A stretch of 64,000 bases of DNA, taken from positions 372,001 to 436,000 of the forward strand of contig NZ_JBHTCX010000017.1 of assembly GCF_042666875.1 (NCBI RefSeq). Direction: 5' to 3'. This DNA comes from Brachybacterium sp042666875 (GTDB lineage: Bacteria; Actinomycetota; Actinomycetes; Actinomycetales; Dermabacteraceae). The notes below the pieces were generated by a model. It had not been told where the DNA came from. It searched no databases and saw nothing but the letters and a program-made list of their open reading frames with translations. Shown piece by piece: positions 32,030-40,832 of the stretch; within the stretch, counting starts at the first letter, position 1, and every line of letters begins with the position of its first letter. Both the position numbers and the translations under genes were made by a program.

Positions 32030-34375
32030 TCAGGTCGCGGCGGCGTCCATCAGTGCCGAGACGATCCGGCCGACGGTCGGCGGGTCCAGGGCGCGGCCGT
32101 GCTCATCGGTCAGGTACAGCACGTCCACGGCCCGCTGGCCGAGCGTCATCACGTGGGCGCTGCGCACCTGCAGCCGGTGCACGGTGATCACCTCGGCCAC
32201 GTCCGCCAGCAGGCTGGGACGGTTGCGGGCGTTGACCTGGACCACGGTGGCCTCGCGGGAGGCGCCGGGCAGCAGCGTGACCACGGGCGTGTCCTCGGTG
32301 GTCCGCGGTGGCGGCGCCGGGGGCAGCTCGAGGACGCGGGCATCGGGCCGGTCGCGGTGGGCGAGCTCGTGGTCCAGGGCGGTGCGCAGCACGGAGGGGT
32401 GCGGGAGGTCCGACGGGGCGACCGCGACCCACCAGGTGTTCACCGCGACGCCGTCCATGGTGACGACCACGGCGCTGTGCACATCCAGCCGCAGGCGCAC
32501 CAGCACCCGGGCCATCGCGGCGAACACCCCGGAGGCGTCGGGGGCGCCGACGCAGATCTGCGAGATCGGCTCGTTCTCGGTCGGTGCCGGGTAGATCACC
32601 TGGGCGCTGTCGGTGCGCTTGACCGCGGTGAGCACCGCATCCTGCACGGACCGCTGCGGCGTCAGCACCAGGCGCGGCGCGGGGGCGGTACCGGTGAGGG
32701 CGTCGCGGGCGAGGTCGGTGAGGTGGTCGACGAGGTCGGCGCGCCAGGTGGACCAGGCGGCCGGCCCGGCGGCGATCGCGTCGGCCTCGGTCAGGGCGCG
32801 CAGGATCTCGAGCGTGTCCAGGTCGTGGCCGACGGCGGACAGCAGGTCGCGCAGGGTCGCGGGATCGGCCAGGTCCCGGCCCGTGGCGAGCCCGATCAGG
32901 GTGAGGTGCTCGCGCACCAGCGTGCCGATCAGTGCGGAGTCGGTCTTGTCGAAGCCGAGATGGCGGGCGGCGGCCTCGGCCAGCGGCGCGCCCTCGGCGG
33001 CGTGGTCACGCGCGCCGGGCCGCTTGCCGAGGTCGTGCAGCAGCGCCGTGACCAGCAGCAGGTCGGGACGACCGACGCGCGGCAGGAATCGCTGCGCCTC
33101 CAGGACGGTCTCGACCTGGTGGCGGTCGACCGTGAAGCGGTGGACGGCGGAGCGCTGCGGGCGGTTGCGGATCTCGCTCCAGCCCGGGACCCACCGGGCG
33201 AAGACACCCTTGACGTCGAGCGCCTCGTAGACGTCGGCGAAGTGCTCGCCCGCGAACGCGTCCACGAGCACGTCGCGCTGGACGGGCAGCAGCGGGTCGG
33301 TCCCGCCCTCGGCCATGCGCGCCAGGGTGGCGTCGGCCAGTGGCAGCCCGGTGGTGGCGGCGTGGCGAACGGCGGCGAGGTCGCGCAGCAGATCGCGCAC
33401 CGAGGGGTCCACCGAGACCTCCCCGGCCTGGACCAGCACGCCGTGGGGCAGACGGGTCAGGGCGGGCCGACGGTCCGTGCCGGCGCCGCGGGTGGCGGCA
33501 CCGCCCGGGGCGATGGCGGCCTCCGCGGCGCGGACGGTGCGGTGCAGCTCCCAGGTGACGGCGCGGGCGGCTTCGGCGAGCACGGTGTGGTGGTCGTCGG
33601 CCGTGGCGTGCCCGGTCAGCGCGGCGACCGCGTCCTGATCGGCGCGGCCCAGGCGCGTGCCCGAGGAGCCGGTGACCGCCTGCAAGGCATCCCGGGCGTC
33701 CCCGAGGGTGCGCGCCGCGGCGTCGACCACGGCGTGATCGTGGTCCGCCAGCCAGCTCTCGGCGATGGCCCGGATGACCGTGACGTCGCGCAGCCCGCCG
33801 CGGTCGGACTTGAGGTTCGGTTCGGTGGAGTGGGCCAGGGCGCCGTAGCGGTGCGAGCGGTCGAAGGCGAGGTCGACCAGGTCGGAGACCCGCCGGCGTG
33901 CCTCTCGGCGCCACTGGGTGCGCACGCGACGGGCGGTCTCCTCGACCATCTCCGCATCCCCGGCGACGTGGCGCAGATCGAGCAGGGAGATCGCTGCTCG
34001 CAGGTCGTCGCGGGAGACCTGTTCGCACTCGCTCGGGCTGCGGACAGCGTGATCCAGTGCCGTCCCGGAGTCCCAGATCGGGTACCACAGGGCGCTCGCG
34101 AGCCGCTCCGACTCGGAGGCGTCCAGACGCTCCGGGTCGATCAGCAGCACCAGGTCCAGATCGCTGCCGGGTCCGAGGTCCCGCCGCCCCAGGGAGCCGA
34201 TCGCTGCCAGGGCCGCGCCGGACGCGGGACCGCCGGCCCCCGTCCACAGCTCGCTCAGCCAGCCGTCGACGAGGGCGGCCTGCTCGAGTCTGCGGGTGGG
34301 GCCGGCGGAGGGATCCGCGAAGCCGTCGTGGAGAACCTGCGTGATCCGGCGTACGGACAACGCCTCATACGGCAT
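32030..34375 (-). CDS. glnD: PII nucleotidyltransferase/deadenylylase GlnD
   Basis: A bifunctional nitrogen-sensing enzyme; in actinobacteria it adenylylates and deadenylylates the PII protein in response to glutamine. The 781-aa protein has the nucleotidyltransferase motif GSDLDLVLLI after SLGRRDLG, an HD phosphohydrolase domain (LLHDLGKRPGARDHA) and two C-terminal ACT glutamine-binding domains (RPSLLADVAEVITVHRLQV near the end). The chosen ATG at 34373-34375 overlaps the glnK end by 11 bases; a longer frame upstream is an artefact of the glnK coding sequence. It is the last gene of amtB-glnK-glnD. Confidence 0.94.
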   Translation of the reverse strand: MPYEALSVRRITQVLHDGFADPSAGPTRRLEQAALVDGWLSELWTGAGGPASGAALAAIGSLGRRDLGPGSDLDLVLLIDPERLDASESERLASALWYPIWDSGTALDHAVRSPSECEQVSRDDLRAAISLLDLRHVAGDAEMVEETARRVRTQWRREARRRVSDLVDLAFDRSHRYGALAHSTEPNLKSDRGGLRDVTVIRAIAESWLADHDHAVVDAAARTLGDARDALQAVTGSSGTRLGRADQDAVAALTGHATADDHHTVLAEAARAVTWELHRTVRAAEAAIAPGGAATRGAGTDRRPALTRLPHGVLVQAGEVSVDPSVRDLLRDLAAVRHAATTGLPLADATLARMAEGGTDPLLPVQRDVLVDAFAGEHFADVYEALDVKGVFARWVPGWSEIRNRPQRSAVHRFTVDRHQVETVLEAQRFLPRVGRPDLLLVTALLHDLGKRPGARDHAAEGAPLAEAAARHLGFDKTDSALIGTLVREHLTLIGLATGRDLADPATLRDLLSAVGHDLDTLEILRALTEADAIAAGPAAWSTWRADLVDHLTDLARDALTGTAPAPRLVLTPQRSVQDAVLTAVKRTDSAQVIYPAPTENEPISQICVGAPDASGVFAAMARVLVRLRLDVHSAVVVTMDGVAVNTWWVAVAPSDLPHPSVLRTALDHELAHRDRPDARVLELPPAPPPRTTEDTPVVTLLPGASREATVVQVNARNRPSLLADVAEVITVHRLQVRSAHVMTLGQRAVDVLYLTDEHGRALDPPTVGRIVSALMDAAAT

Positions 34376-34703
34376 CCGCGTCCCGTTCCCCGGTGCGCAC
34401 TCGCACGACGGAGCCGACGTCGGTGGTCCAGACCTTGCCGTCGCCGATGCGCCCGCTGCGGGAGGCGGCGACGATGAGGTCGATGATGGCGGCCTCGTCC
34501 ACGGTCTCGGCGAGCACCTCGACCTTGATCTTCGGGATGGTGTCGATGGTGTACTCAGCACCGCGGTAGACCTCGGTGTGACCACCCTGGCGGCCGTATC
34601 CGGCGACCTCGGTGATGGTCAGGCCGCTGACCCCGTACTCGCGCAGGGAGTCGGTGACCGCCTGCAGGGCGTGCGGCTGGATGATCGCGGTGATGAGCTT
34701 CAT
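34365..34703 (-). CDS. glnK: PII signal protein GlnK
   Basis: A 112-aa trimeric PII protein that binds ATP/ADP and 2-oxoglutarate and gates AmtB. The T-loop carries Tyr51 (YRGAEYTIDTIPKIKVEV), the residue that GlnD adenylylates in actinobacteria. The ATP-binding segment TGERDADAV lies at the C-terminus. Its start overlaps the amtB stop by 4 bases (ATGA), ensuring coupled translation. Confidence 0.95.
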   Translation of the reverse strand: MKLITAIIQPHALQAVTDSLREYGVSGLTITEVAGYGRQGGHTEVYRGAEYTIDTIPKIKVEVLAETVDEAAIIDLIVAASRSGRIGDGKVWTTDVGSVVRVRTGERDADAV

Positions 34704-36112
34704 CGGGGCTCTCCTGTGGTGATGGGCCGGGGATCGTCGTCGGCACCGTCGGTCTCTTTCGCGGTCGTCGAGCCGACGGTACCCGGTGCGGGGTTCCGGG
34801 GCTCCCGGGACGCTCCCCCACCGGAGGAGGGCGCGGCGGTCGGGGCCGGCCCCCGGTCACGACGACCGGAGAGGGCTCCGGCGAGATCGTAGCCGGACTC
34901 GGCGTGGTGGGTGACGTCGATGCCGGCGAGCTCGTCGGCCTCGCTGATCCTCCAGCCCATCGTGTACTTCAGGGCCAGGCCGATCACGGCGGTGAGCACG
35001 CCCGAGATGAGCATGGCGACCACGGCCACCACGATCTGGACGAGCAGCAGGCTGACGCCGCCGCCGAAGATCAGCCCGCCCTCGTCGGCGAGCACACCGA
35101 TCAGCACGGTGCCGACCAGACCGCCGACGAGGTGGACGCCGACCACGTCGAGCGAGTCGTCGATGCCGAAGCGGTACTTCAGGCCGACGGCGAGGGCGCA
35201 CAGCGCACCGGCGACCAGACCCATGACGATCGAGGTGACCGGGTTCAGGGCGGCAGCGGCCGGGGTGATGGCGACCAGGCCGGCCACCACGCCGGAGGCT
35301 GCACCCAGGCTGGTGACGTGCTTGTCGCGGATCTTCTCGACCAGTGCCCAGCCGAGCATCGCGCCGGCGGTGGCGACGGTCGTGTTGACCCAGGCCAGGC
35401 CAGCGGTCTCGTCGGCCGTTCCGGCGGAGCCGGCGTTGAAGCCGAACCAGCCGAACCACAGCAGTGCGGCGCCGAGCATGACCAGCGGCAGGTTGTGCGG
35501 CCGCATCGGCTCCTTGCCGAAGCCCTTGCGGGCGCCGACGATCAGGGCGAGCACGAGGCCGGCGATGCCGGCGTTGATGTGGACGACGGTGCCACCGGCG
35601 AAGTCGACCGGTTCGGCGATCGCCGCGAAGGGCCCGTCACCGCTGAGCAGGCCACCGCCCCAGACCATGTGGGCCAGGGGCGCATAGACGATCAGCGACC
35701 AGACGAAGGCGAAGACCATCCAGGTGCCGAGCTTGACGCGGTCGGCGATGGCACCGGAGATCAGGGCGGTGGCGATGATCGCGAAGGTCATCTGGAAGCC
35801 GGCCGCGACGAGGAACGGCACGCCGGCCTCGCCGAGGATCGACTGATCATCGGTGCCGCTGAGTCCGAAGTACTCGACGGGATTGCCGAACAGAGTGCCG
35901 ACGTCGGTGCCGAAGGCGATCGAGTATCCGGCCAGCGTCCAGGCGATCGCGACGACGGCGATGGCGCTGAAGGACATCAGCATCATGTTCAGGACGGTGC
36001 GGGCTCGCACCATGCCGCCGTAGAAGAGAGAGAGGCCCGGGGTCATCAGCAGGACGAGGGATGCACTGGCGAGAATCCAGGCAGTCGCCCCCGTGTCGAG
36101 GGTGAAGTCCAT
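34700..36112 (-). CDS. amtB: Ammonium transporter AmtB
   Basis: An eleven-helix ammonium channel (470 aa). Family signatures are visible: LVLLMTPGLSLFYGGMVR near the N-terminus, FAGGTVVHINAGIAGLVLAL (with the first pore His of the twin-His motif), and DVVGVHLVGGLVGTVLIGVL with the second His. The ATG at 36110-36112 has a GGAGCC site; the frame upstream to 36253 is unlikely to be used. The C-terminal cytoplasmic tail is long and Pro/Ser-rich. With glnK and glnD it forms the standard nitrogen-control operon. The 201-bp gap upstream must hold its promoter, but I could not define a GlnR or AmtR box. Confidence 0.94.
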   Translation of the reverse strand: MDFTLDTGATAWILASASLVLLMTPGLSLFYGGMVRARTVLNMMLMSFSAIAVVAIAWTLAGYSIAFGTDVGTLFGNPVEYFGLSGTDDQSILGEAGVPFLVAAGFQMTFAIIATALISGAIADRVKLGTWMVFAFVWSLIVYAPLAHMVWGGGLLSGDGPFAAIAEPVDFAGGTVVHINAGIAGLVLALIVGARKGFGKEPMRPHNLPLVMLGAALLWFGWFGFNAGSAGTADETAGLAWVNTTVATAGAMLGWALVEKIRDKHVTSLGAASGVVAGLVAITPAAAALNPVTSIVMGLVAGALCALAVGLKYRFGIDDSLDVVGVHLVGGLVGTVLIGVLADEGGLIFGGGVSLLLVQIVVAVVAMLISGVLTAVIGLALKYTMGWRISEADELAGIDVTHHAESGYDLAGALSGRRDRGPAPTAAPSSGGGASREPRNPAPGTVGSTTAKETDGADDDPRPITTGEPR

Positions 36113-36313
36113 GTCGGCTCCAGGGTGGAGGGGACGGCCCGCGCTCCGTGGGGAGACGGGGCCGCTCGACCAGGCTGGTCGCGCCTCACATAGTGGGGTG
36201 CCCGCGCCGGATAACCCACACTCAGAAGCTGGCGTGATCAATCCGTGACCCAACAGGTCGCTCCGCGGGACGACGGCGGGACGACCCGGAGTCCGACCGC
36301 CACGCTCCCGGCG

Positions 36314-37831
36314 CTACTCCCCCAGCAGCGCGTCGACGAAGCCGTACGGGTCGAACGGGGTCAGGTCGTCCATGCCCTCGCCCAGGCCCACCATCTTCAC
36401 CGGGACGCCGAGCTCGCGCTGGACGTTGACGACGATGCCGCCCTTGGCGGTGCCGTCGAGCTTGGTCAGCACGATGCCGGTGATGTCGACGGCCTCGGCG
36501 AACACGCGGGCCTGCTGCATCCCGTTCTGACCGGTGGTGGCGTCGATGACCAGGAGCACCTCGGCGACCTCGTCACCGTGCAGGCCCTTCTGGGCCACGC
36601 GGCGCACCTTGCCGAGCTCGTCCATCAGGCCCTTCTTGTTCTGCAGGCGGCCCGCGGTGTCGATGATGACCACGTCGGCGGTCTCCTCGAGGCCTTCCTT
36701 GACGGCGTCGAAGGCGACCGCGGCCGGGTCGGCGCCGTCGCGGTCGGCGCGGATCGTCTCGACGCCGACGCGGGAGCCCCAGGTCGTCAGCTGGTCGGCG
36801 GCGGCGGCTCGGAAGGTGTCGGCCGCTCCCAGGACGACGGAGCGCTCGGCGGCGACCAGGACTCGGGCGAGCTTGCCGACGGTGGTGGTCTTGCCGGTGC
36901 CGTTGACCCCGACCATGAGGATCACCGAGGGGACCTCGGTGCCGTCGGGGGCGGTGCGGCGACTGGCTGCGACGCGCCGGTCCAGGGCCGGGTCGATGAG
37001 GGTGACCAGCTCCTCGCGGAGGGCCTCGCGCACGGCGGCGGGGTCGTCGGTGCCCAGGACCTTGATGCGCCGGCGCAGGTTCTCCAGCAGCTCGTCGGTC
37101 GCGTCGGGCCCGAGATCGGCGAGCAGGAGGGTCTCCTCGATCTCGTCCCAGGTCTCCTCGTCGACGCCCGTGCCGCGGGTCAGCAGGGTGAGGATGCCGC
37201 GACCGAGCGCCCCGGAGCGGGCGAGGCGGTCGCGCAGGCGCACCATCCGGTCCGCCGGTGCCTCGGGGGTCTCCAGCACGCGCGGGGCGGCCGTGGCCTC
37301 CGGCTCGGCCTCGGGCTTGGCCACCGGTTCCGGCGCCGGTGCGACGGTCGTGTCCTCGGCCGGCGGCTGCTGCGGGGGCGCGCCGGTTTCCGTCGCGGCC
37401 GTGGCGTCGGCGGTGGGGGCGTGCTCCGCAGCGGGCGGCCCGCCGGCTCGGTCGGCCTCGTCGGTCTCCGGCCGCGCGGGCCGCACCTGCTCGGGCGCGC
37501 GCTCGCTCGGCGGCGTCGTGGGGGCCTCGGGCGGTGCGCTGTCCGCGGGGCCGGGTTCTGCGGTCGGCTCCGCCGGGGTCTTCTCGCCGGCGCTGGGCGC
37601 CGGGGGCGAGAGGGTGTCCGCCCAGCTGGGCGGGGCGGGCCGTTCCTTGACGGCTGTCGCCGAGCGGCTCTCTCCGCCGGCCGGCTCGCCGGTGCCGGGG
37701 CGCCGCTCGTCCTCGGGGCGGTCCGAGGACTTCTTGCCCCGGCTGCGGAGGTACGCCCACGCGCCGGCACCGAGCACGAGGACGCTGCCACCGCCGCCGG
37801 CGATCAGGGCGAGGATGTCATTGGGGTCCAC
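36314..37831 (-). CDS. ftsY: SRP receptor FtsY
   Basis: The membrane-associated GTPase that docks the SRP-ribosome complex. Of 505 residues, the first ~20 form a hydrophobic anchor (ILALIAGGGGSVLVLGAGAW). Residues about 30-215 are a Pro/Ala/Glu-rich acidic A domain. The NG domain follows, with GVNGTGKTTTVGKLA, DTFRAAAADQL, DTAGRLQNKKGLM and TKLDGTAKGG. All GTPase motifs are intact. The gene lies upstream of amtB on the same strand. Confidence 0.96.
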   Translation of the reverse strand: MDPNDILALIAGGGGSVLVLGAGAWAYLRSRGKKSSDRPEDERRPGTGEPAGGESRSATAVKERPAPPSWADTLSPPAPSAGEKTPAEPTAEPGPADSAPPEAPTTPPSERAPEQVRPARPETDEADRAGGPPAAEHAPTADATAATETGAPPQQPPAEDTTVAPAPEPVAKPEAEPEATAAPRVLETPEAPADRMVRLRDRLARSGALGRGILTLLTRGTGVDEETWDEIEETLLLADLGPDATDELLENLRRRIKVLGTDDPAAVREALREELVTLIDPALDRRVAASRRTAPDGTEVPSVILMVGVNGTGKTTTVGKLARVLVAAERSVVLGAADTFRAAAADQLTTWGSRVGVETIRADRDGADPAAVAFDAVKEGLEETADVVIIDTAGRLQNKKGLMDELGKVRRVAQKGLHGDEVAEVLLVIDATTGQNGMQQARVFAEAVDITGIVLTKLDGTAKGGIVVNVQRELGVPVKMVGLGEGMDDLTPFDPYGFVDALLGE

Positions 37832-37924
37832 GGGTCACCTCCGAGGTCGGGGAAGCCGACGATGCGGCGAGGACAGCGGTCAGTCTAGGCGGACGCCGTG
37901 GCGAGGCCCCGCCCCGGGTCAGCA

Positions 37925-37956
37925 CTGTGGAGAAACGGTCCTGTGGAGAAGCGGTG
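37925..37956. repeat. Two 16-bp tandem repeats
   Basis: CTGTGGAGAAACGGTC (37925-37940) is followed at once by CTGTGGAGAAGCGGTG (37941-37956), 14 of 16 identical. They lie in the 263-bp region between ftsY and a small membrane-protein gene. They may be a replication-slippage duplication or paired protein-binding sites upstream of ftsY. Confidence 0.6.
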
Positions 37957-38014
37957 CGTCCCACGCGGGCCGGGCGGTCGGCGGGCGTCGTCGATGGTCC
38001 GGCGAGCAGGCGAC

Positions 38015-38048
38015 GGCCCGACACTCATGGGGGCCCGACACTCATGGG
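38015..38048. repeat. Two exact 17-bp tandem repeats
   Basis: GGCCCGACACTCATGGG occurs twice head to tail (38015-38031 and 38032-38048) with no difference, in the same intergenic region as the 37925 repeats. Exact identity suggests a recent slippage event. It lies about 180 bases upstream of ftsY. Confidence 0.75.
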
Positions 38049-38094
38049 GCCACGTCACCGCGGGGCCACCTGGCCGCGGCCAGGAGTCCACGCG

Positions 38095-38271
38095 TCAGTT
38101 CTTCTCGCGCGAGGTCCGCGAGACGTGACGGCGATCGCGCGGCGTCGGGCCCTCGTCGTCGTCCCGGCGGCCGCGCAGATGGGGCGCGGCGACCGCGAAC
38201 AGGATCCCGAGCGCCACCAGGACGGCGATCCCCAGGAAGACGATGGTGACGAGGGCCGGTTGCATGCCCAT
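38095..38271 (-). CDS. Small single-span membrane protein
   Basis: A 58-aa protein of unknown function, starting MGMQPALVTIVFLG, with one hydrophobic segment (ALVTIVFLGIAVLVALGILF) and then a highly charged tail (RGRRDDDEGPTPRDRRHVSR). The start is uncertain among clustered ATGs at 38265, 38271 and 38280. It lies 76 bases after ndk on the same strand. The composition is typical of a small inner-membrane protein and there is little else to judge by. Confidence 0.55.
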   Translation of the reverse strand: MGMQPALVTIVFLGIAVLVALGILFAVAAPHLRGRRDDDEGPTPRDRRHVSRTSREKN

Positions 38272-38347
38272 ATTGTGCATCGCGCCGTGGGGAGCCCGCT
38301 GGATCTCCCGGCGCGGCGCGTGCCGCACGGACCGATGGGTCGGGTGC

Positions 38348-38773
38348 TCAGCCGAGCTCGGGGAACCAGATGCCGATCTCGCGGGCGGCGGACTCCTCGG
38401 AGTCCGAGCCGTGCACGAGGTTCTGGATGACCGGCAGGTCGTACTCCCGGGCGAGGTCGCCGCGGATGGTGCCGGGCGCCGCCTCGGTGGGGTTGGTGGC
38501 ACCGGCCAGGGAGCGGAAGCCGGCGATGACGCTGTCGCCCTCGGCGACGAGCGCGACCAGCGGGGCCGATCCCATGTATTCCACGAGACCCGGGTAGAAG
38601 GGCTTGCCCTCGTGCTCGGCGTAGTGGGCGGCCAGCTCCTCGGAGGTGGCGGTGCGCTGGGCGAGGGCGGAGATCTCGTACCCCTTGGCCTCGATGCGGC
38701 GGATGATCTCCCCGCGCAGGCCGCGCTGGACGGCGTCGGGCTTGAGCAGGACGAGGGTGCGCTGTGCGGTCAT
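38348..38773 (-). CDS. ndk: Nucleoside diphosphate kinase
   Basis: Ndk transfers phosphate from NTPs to NDPs through a phospho-histidine. The 141-aa protein has RTLVLLKPDAVQRGL at the start, the active-site region FRSLAGATNPTEAAPGTIRG and the catalytic His in NLVHGSDSEESA. Full length and intact. It follows the DUF4233 and folC genes on the same strand, as in many actinobacteria. Confidence 0.97.
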   Translation of the reverse strand: MTAQRTLVLLKPDAVQRGLRGEIIRRIEAKGYEISALAQRTATSEELAAHYAEHEGKPFYPGLVEYMGSAPLVALVAEGDSVIAGFRSLAGATNPTEAAPGTIRGDLAREYDLPVIQNLVHGSDSEESAAREIGIWFPELG

Positions 38774-38818
38774 GGCACCAGGGTACCCACGACGGCGAGA
38801 GGTCCCCGCATCGGCGCC

Positions 38819-39247
38819 TCAGCCCGCGGAGCCCTCGCCGTCCGGCTCGTCTCCCGGACCGCGGGCGGCGCGCACCCGGGCGTCCACGGCGTCCTTCTCC
38901 CGGTCCAGCTGGTGGCCCTTGAACACACCGAAGATGTACAGCCCGGCGAATCCGAGACCGACCACCCACATCGCGGTGACCTGCAGGCCCAGCAGGATCA
39001 CGGGGAGCTGCAGCACCATGCCCAGCAGGTAGGGCCACCCGGCGCGCCGGAGCAGTCCGGAGCACAGCACCAGGGCGAGCGCGGTGGCCAGTCCCCAGAT
39101 CCAGGTCACGGTCCTCTGGTCGGGGACCAGCTGGTGGGCGACGAGCACTGCGAAGAAGACCACGAACGCCTCGATGACGAGGATGGTGGCGGACAGGGCG
39201 CGCTGGGCGCCGTGGGCTCTGCGCGACGGGGCGAGGTCCAGCGGCAT
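38819..39247 (-). CDS. DUF4233 membrane protein
   Basis: A 142-aa protein with four hydrophobic segments (LVIEAFVVFFAVLVAHQLV, WIWGLATALALVLCSGLL, LLGMVLQLPVILLGLQV, VVGLGFAGLYIFGVF) and an acidic tail. It matches the conserved DUF4233 family that sits between folC and ndk in actinobacteria. It begins 2 bases after the folC stop. No function is known. Confidence 0.88.
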   Translation of the reverse strand: MPLDLAPSRRAHGAQRALSATILVIEAFVVFFAVLVAHQLVPDQRTVTWIWGLATALALVLCSGLLRRAGWPYLLGMVLQLPVILLGLQVTAMWVVGLGFAGLYIFGVFKGHQLDREKDAVDARVRAARGPGDEPDGEGSAG

Positions 39248-39249
39248 GG

Positions 39250-40599
39250 TCAGTCCTCCTGCGGGACGCCGAGCAGGTCGCGCACCTCGGCCACCAGCGT
39301 GACGGAGCCTGCGACGATCACGCCGCCGAACTGATCGCCCTCGGTCTCGGAGAGGTCCACGGCCGCCTGGATCGCATCGGGCAGGCTGCCCTGTTCGACG
39401 ACGCGGTCGTCGTCGCCGAACACGTCGCGGGCGAGGTCGGCGAGCTCGTCGGTGGCGATGGCGCGCGGTGAGGACGACTGGGTGATGACCACGCTGTCCA
39501 GCACGGATTCGAGGGCGCCGAGGATCTCTTCGGCGTCCTTCTCGGCCAGGATCCCGACGACGCCGACGGTGCGGGTGAAGCGGAAGTTCTCACGGATGGT
39601 CTCGACCAGGGTGAGAGCGCCGGCGGGGTTGTGGGCGGCGTCCAGCAGGATCGTCGGCGACTGCCGCACGACCTCGGCGCGCCCGGGCGAGGTGATCGAG
39701 GACAGGGCGTCGGTGAGCATGTCCTTATCCAGGACGGTGCCGCCGTCGCCCAGCAGCGCCTCCGCCGCGGACACCGCGAGCAGGGCGTTGCGCGCCTGGT
39801 GCTCGCCGAGGAGGGAGAGGAAGACCTCCTCGTAGCGCCCCGCGATGCCCTGCAGGCTCAGCATCTGGCCGCCGACGCCGGGGGTCCGGGCGAGCACGCC
39901 GATCTGCTGGTCCTCGATCGCCGCGTCGGCCCCGAGCTCGGCAATCCGGTCGCGCAGCACGTCGGCGGCGTCCTCGTAGGGCTGGGAGGCGATGACCGCG
40001 GTGGCCTCGGCGGTGAGGATGCCGGCCTTCTCCCCTGCGATCTCGGCGATGGTCTCCCCCAGGTACTCCTGGTGGTCCAGGGAGATCGGGGTGATGACGG
40101 TGACGTCGGGACGGACCACACCGGTCGCGTCCCAGGTGCCGCCGAGGCCGGTCTCGACCACGGCGACGTCCACCGGAGCGGAGGCGAAGGCCTGGAAGCT
40201 CATGGCGGTGAGATACTCGAAGTAGGTCAGCGGCACTCCCCCGGCGGCCTCCGATTCGGCGTCGACGATCGCCGCGAACGGCTCGACGTCCCGGTAGGCC
40301 TGGAGGAAGCCCTCCTCGTCGATCGGGGCTCCGTCGATCGCGATCCGTTCGACGGGTGAGTGCAGGTGCGGGCTGGTGGTGCGCCCGGTGCGCAGCCCGG
40401 CCTCCCGCAGTATCCGCTCCAGGATCCGCGCCGTGGTGGTCTTGCCGTTGGTGCCGGCGATGCGGATCGAGCGGTAGGCGTGCTGGGGGTCGCCCATCAG
40501 CTCCATCACCCGCATGATCCGCGAGAGGTCCGGTTCGATCCGGTTCTCGGGGGCGCGCTCGAGCAGCGCCGCGTAGACCTCACGGAGCTCGGGCGACAT
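39250..40599 (-). CDS. folC: Folylpolyglutamate/dihydrofolate synthase
   Basis: FolC adds glutamate to dihydropteroate and folates using ATP. The 449-aa protein has the P-loop IAGTNGKTTTARILE, SPHLHSPVERI, FEYLTAMSF, VVETGLGGTWDATGVV and ITPISLDHQEYLG, followed by the C-terminal DAAHNPAGA. The ATG at 40597-40599 matches the family N-terminus (SPELREVYAALLERAPENRI); a longer frame to 40770 exists but lacks a good start. A GGGGAGG stretch around 40700 on this strand has no start codon close to it. valS, which often precedes folC, is about 21 kb away here. Confidence 0.93.
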   Translation of the reverse strand: MSPELREVYAALLERAPENRIEPDLSRIMRVMELMGDPQHAYRSIRIAGTNGKTTTARILERILREAGLRTGRTTSPHLHSPVERIAIDGAPIDEEGFLQAYRDVEPFAAIVDAESEAAGGVPLTYFEYLTAMSFQAFASAPVDVAVVETGLGGTWDATGVVRPDVTVITPISLDHQEYLGETIAEIAGEKAGILTAEATAVIASQPYEDAADVLRDRIAELGADAAIEDQQIGVLARTPGVGGQMLSLQGIAGRYEEVFLSLLGEHQARNALLAVSAAEALLGDGGTVLDKDMLTDALSSITSPGRAEVVRQSPTILLDAAHNPAGALTLVETIRENFRFTRTVGVVGILAEKDAEEILGALESVLDSVVITQSSSPRAIATDELADLARDVFGDDDRVVEQGSLPDAIQAAVDLSETEGDQFGGVIVAGSVTLVAEVRDLLGVPQED

Positions 40600-40832
40600 G
40601 ACCGGGCGGGACGTACCCGGGCGGGGAGAACTCGGCACAGCGGCTCCTGGGATCTGCGGGGCGTACGGGGCGCCGATCAGTGTACGAGGGACCGCTGTGA
40701 TGGTTCCTCCCCAGCGCGTGGCCGTCCACCTCGATGGCACCGCCGGGCGCGGGAGCATCTGCCCGCTCATAGCCTCGATCCGACGGCCGGCGCGGCCAGC
40801 GCGGTCCCGGAGAGGCGAGGGGAGGCAGTGCG

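Noticed and set aside
36113..36313. GlnR or AmtR binding site before amtB
   Set aside because: GTCAC-like fragments occur but do not give the spaced consensus clearly enough to call.
37925..38048. Possible CRISPR array
   Set aside because: Only two adjacent pairs of direct repeats with no spacers and no cas genes.
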